DNA of 14,696 nt, from contig QIDY01000353.1 in assembly GCA_003228495.1 (NCBI GenBank), forward strand, positions 1-14,696. The letters are read 5' to 3'. The translations under genes and the position numbers were made by a program. The notes beneath the pieces were generated by a model. It saw only the letters and a program-made list of their open reading frames with translations. It had not been told where the DNA came from and did not search any database. Shown here in pieces: positions 13,043-14,696 of this stretch; the first letter of the stretch is position 1, and each line of letters begins with the position of its first letter. The stretch is from Nitrospirota bacterium. GTDB lineage: Bacteria > Nitrospirota > Nitrospiria > Nitrospirales > UBA8639.

Positions 13043-14696
13043 ATGGCCAATATGCCGAAAAAATTACAGACGATCGTGATCGAACAGGTCGAACCTGAAC
13101 TGAATGGCGGCCGTTATCCTGTCAAACGAATTGTCGGTGAAACCCTGGAAGTCACGGCAGATATTTTCAAAGAAGGGCATGACATCATTGGTGCCAACAT
13201 TCGGTACAAAATTTCTGGAGAGAAAATCTGGCAAGAAACCCCCATGCACCATGTGGACAATGATCGATGGACCGGGTCATTTCCGCTTTCAAAAAACAAC
13301 CGCTATGTCTATACCGTTGGGGCATATATCAAATCCTATGAAACCTGGCAAATCGAGCTTAAGAAAAAGCATGACGTACGTCTCAATGTAACGAGCGAAT
13401 TATTAGAAGGCCATGACCAAGTCACCGATGCCCGCTCCCGGGCCAAAGGGTCGGATAAAACCACACTTACCACCTGGCTGAACCAATGGGACCAAGCGGA
13501 GGAGCAAGATAAACAAATCGCCATCGCGTTAGACACACAACTGGGCACACTTATGGATCAATACGAACACCGCGCAGCATGGTCACTCTACGATCAAGAA
13601 TTAGAAGTGATCGTGGATCGAGACCGCGCACGTTATGGCGCCTGGTATGAGATCTTTCCACGCTCGCAGGGAACGATTGAAGGGAAGGGGGGCACGTTCA
13701 AAGATTGTGTAGCTCGTCTTCCAGCTATTCGGGACATGGGATTTGACGTGCTGTATCTAGCACCGATTCATCCAATCGGTGAGACCAATCGGAAAGGCCG
13801 CAACAATAGCCTGACTGCCGGGTCTGGAGAACCGGGAAGTCCCTGGGCTATCGGCAGCCGACATGGGGGGCATGATTCCATTGAACCCGCATTGGGTACA
13901 TTGGAAGAATTCGACACCTTTCAGCTGGCCGTGCGCAATCATGGAATGGAACTTGCCCTGGACTTTGCTATCAATGCCACCCCCGATCATCCTTATGTCA
14001 CGCAGCATCCCACGTGGTTCAAACAACGTCCGGATGGCACGATAAAATTTGCCGAGAATCCACCAAAAAAATATGAAGATATTTACGCCTTCGACTTTTA
14101 TTCAGAGGCTTGGCAAGAGATCTGGCAGGAGATGAAACGTGTATTTTTATTCTGGATTGACCATGGCGTGAAAATATTTCGAGTCGATAATCCCCATACG
14201 AAACCAGTCATGTTTTGGGAATGGCTAATCGGGGAGATTCAACAGGACCATCCTGATGTGATCTTTCTCGCCGAAGCGTTCACTAGACCTAAAATGATGC
14301 AAGTCCTGGCCAAAGCTGGCTTCACGCAATCCTACACCTACTTTACCTGGCGCAACTCCAAACAGGAAATGACGGAATATCTGACAGAACTTACACAGAG
14401 TGAGATGAAAGAGTATTTTCGGCCAAATTTTTTCCCCAATACACCTGACATACTCCCGGAAATTCTCCAACAAGGCGGACGCCCCGCCTTTAAATTTAGG
14501 TTGGTGCTGGCTGCCACATTGTCTCCTGCATACGGCATCTATAACAGCTACGAACTTTGTGAAAACAGCGCCATCCCAGGAACGGAGGAATATCAAGATT
14601 CAGAAAAGTATGAAATTCGCCATTGGGACTGGGACCGACCGGGAAACATTCGAGACTACATCACCCACATTAATCAAATCCGTCGAGACAATCCGG
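13043..14696 (+). CDS. glgE: Alpha-1,4-glucan:maltose-1-phosphate maltosyltransferase, 3' end beyond the window
   Basis: First 551 codons of a gene that runs off the right edge; complete GlgE proteins are about 660-700 aa. GlgE extends alpha-1,4-glucans with maltosyl units from maltose-1-phosphate, which derives from trehalose via TreS and maltokinase, or from GlgM. Visible: the N-terminal GlgE domain (residues ~5-110), then the GH13 barrel from YGAWYEIFPRSQG (about 197), PIHPIGETNRKGRNN, GSRHGGHDSIEPALGT, and FRVDNPHTKP with nucleophile D382. General acid E411 follows in IFLAEAFTRP, 29 residues on, the same spacing as D394 and E423 of the Streptomyces enzyme. AAGGAG is six bases before the ATG. 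Trehalose-handling partners would be expected downstream, outside this window. The frame is intact throughout. Confidence 0.95.
   Translation, partial: MANMPKKLQTIVIEQVEPELNGGRYPVKRIVGETLEVTADIFKEGHDIIGANIRYKISGEKIWQETPMHHVDNDRWTGSFPLSKNNRYVYTVGAYIKSYETWQIELKKKHDVRLNVTSELLEGHDQVTDARSRAKGSDKTTLTTWLNQWDQAEEQDKQIAIALDTQLGTLMDQYEHRAAWSLYDQELEVIVDRDRARYGAWYEIFPRSQGTIEGKGGTFKDCVARLPAIRDMGFDVLYLAPIHPIGETNRKGRNNSLTAGSGEPGSPWAIGSRHGGHDSIEPALGTLEEFDTFQLAVRNHGMELALDFAINATPDHPYVTQHPTWFKQRPDGTIKFAENPPKKYEDIYAFDFYSEAWQEIWQEMKRVFLFWIDHGVKIFRVDNPHTKPVMFWEWLIGEIQQDHPDVIFLAEAFTRPKMMQVLAKAGFTQSYTYFTWRNSKQEMTEYLTELTQSEMKEYFRPNFFPNTPDILPEILQQGGRPAFKFRLVLAATLSPAYGIYNSYELCENSAIPGTEEYQDSEKYEIRHWDWDRPGNIRDYITHINQIRRDNP

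Overview
The window looks like a chromosomal segment from a member of the Nitrospirota, most likely Nitrospira-like. This is inferred from protein character and the overall gene set (short EF-Ts, GlgE, a siroheme-type gene beside an MTH1187-family gene). No rRNA or lineage-specific marker is present, so the assignment is tentative. Base composition is moderate and even. No tRNA, rRNA, CRISPR array, transposase or prophage gene was found.

Left part (1-4950). An orphan membrane-anchored histidine kinase lies on the minus strand, followed by a small exported protein of unknown function on the plus strand. Next, on the minus strand, comes a two-gene unit: a divergent glutamate-5-semialdehyde dehydrogenase (ProA) homologue and, downstream of it, a class I SAM methyltransferase with a long unassigned C-terminal half. 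The ProA homologue is the most unusual gene here. An ungapped comparison with the ProA signature places alanine (A264) where the catalytic cysteine should be, and the conserved YE(A/S)RPN loop is also replaced. A strong minus-strand promoter embedded in an inverted repeat precedes it.

Centre (5029-9272). This is the conserved plus-strand operon rpsB-tsf-pyrH-frr: ribosomal protein S2, elongation factor Ts, UMP kinase and ribosome recycling factor. It continues directly into alr (alanine racemase) rather than the common uppS/cdsA/dxr genes. Junctions are tight: tsf and pyrH overlap by one base, and pyrH to frr is 11 nt. A perfect 8-bp hairpin holds the rpsB stop codon in its loop. A 123-bp imperfect inverted repeat fills most of the convergent gap after alr.

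Right part (9472-14696). Four minus-strand genes follow: a polytopic membrane protein, metF (5,10-methylenetetrahydrofolate reductase), a divergent CysG-N/Met8p-like siroheme-synthesis protein and an overlapping MTH1187-family thiamine-binding protein. Diverging from the membrane protein, a plus-strand glgE (maltosyltransferase of alpha-glucan synthesis) runs off the right edge with its catalytic residues intact.

Most of the window is core metabolism and translation. The parts worth following up are the cysteine-less ProA homologue with its methyltransferase neighbour and dyad promoter, the altered siroheme gene, the inverted-repeat element, and the unassigned membrane and exported proteins.
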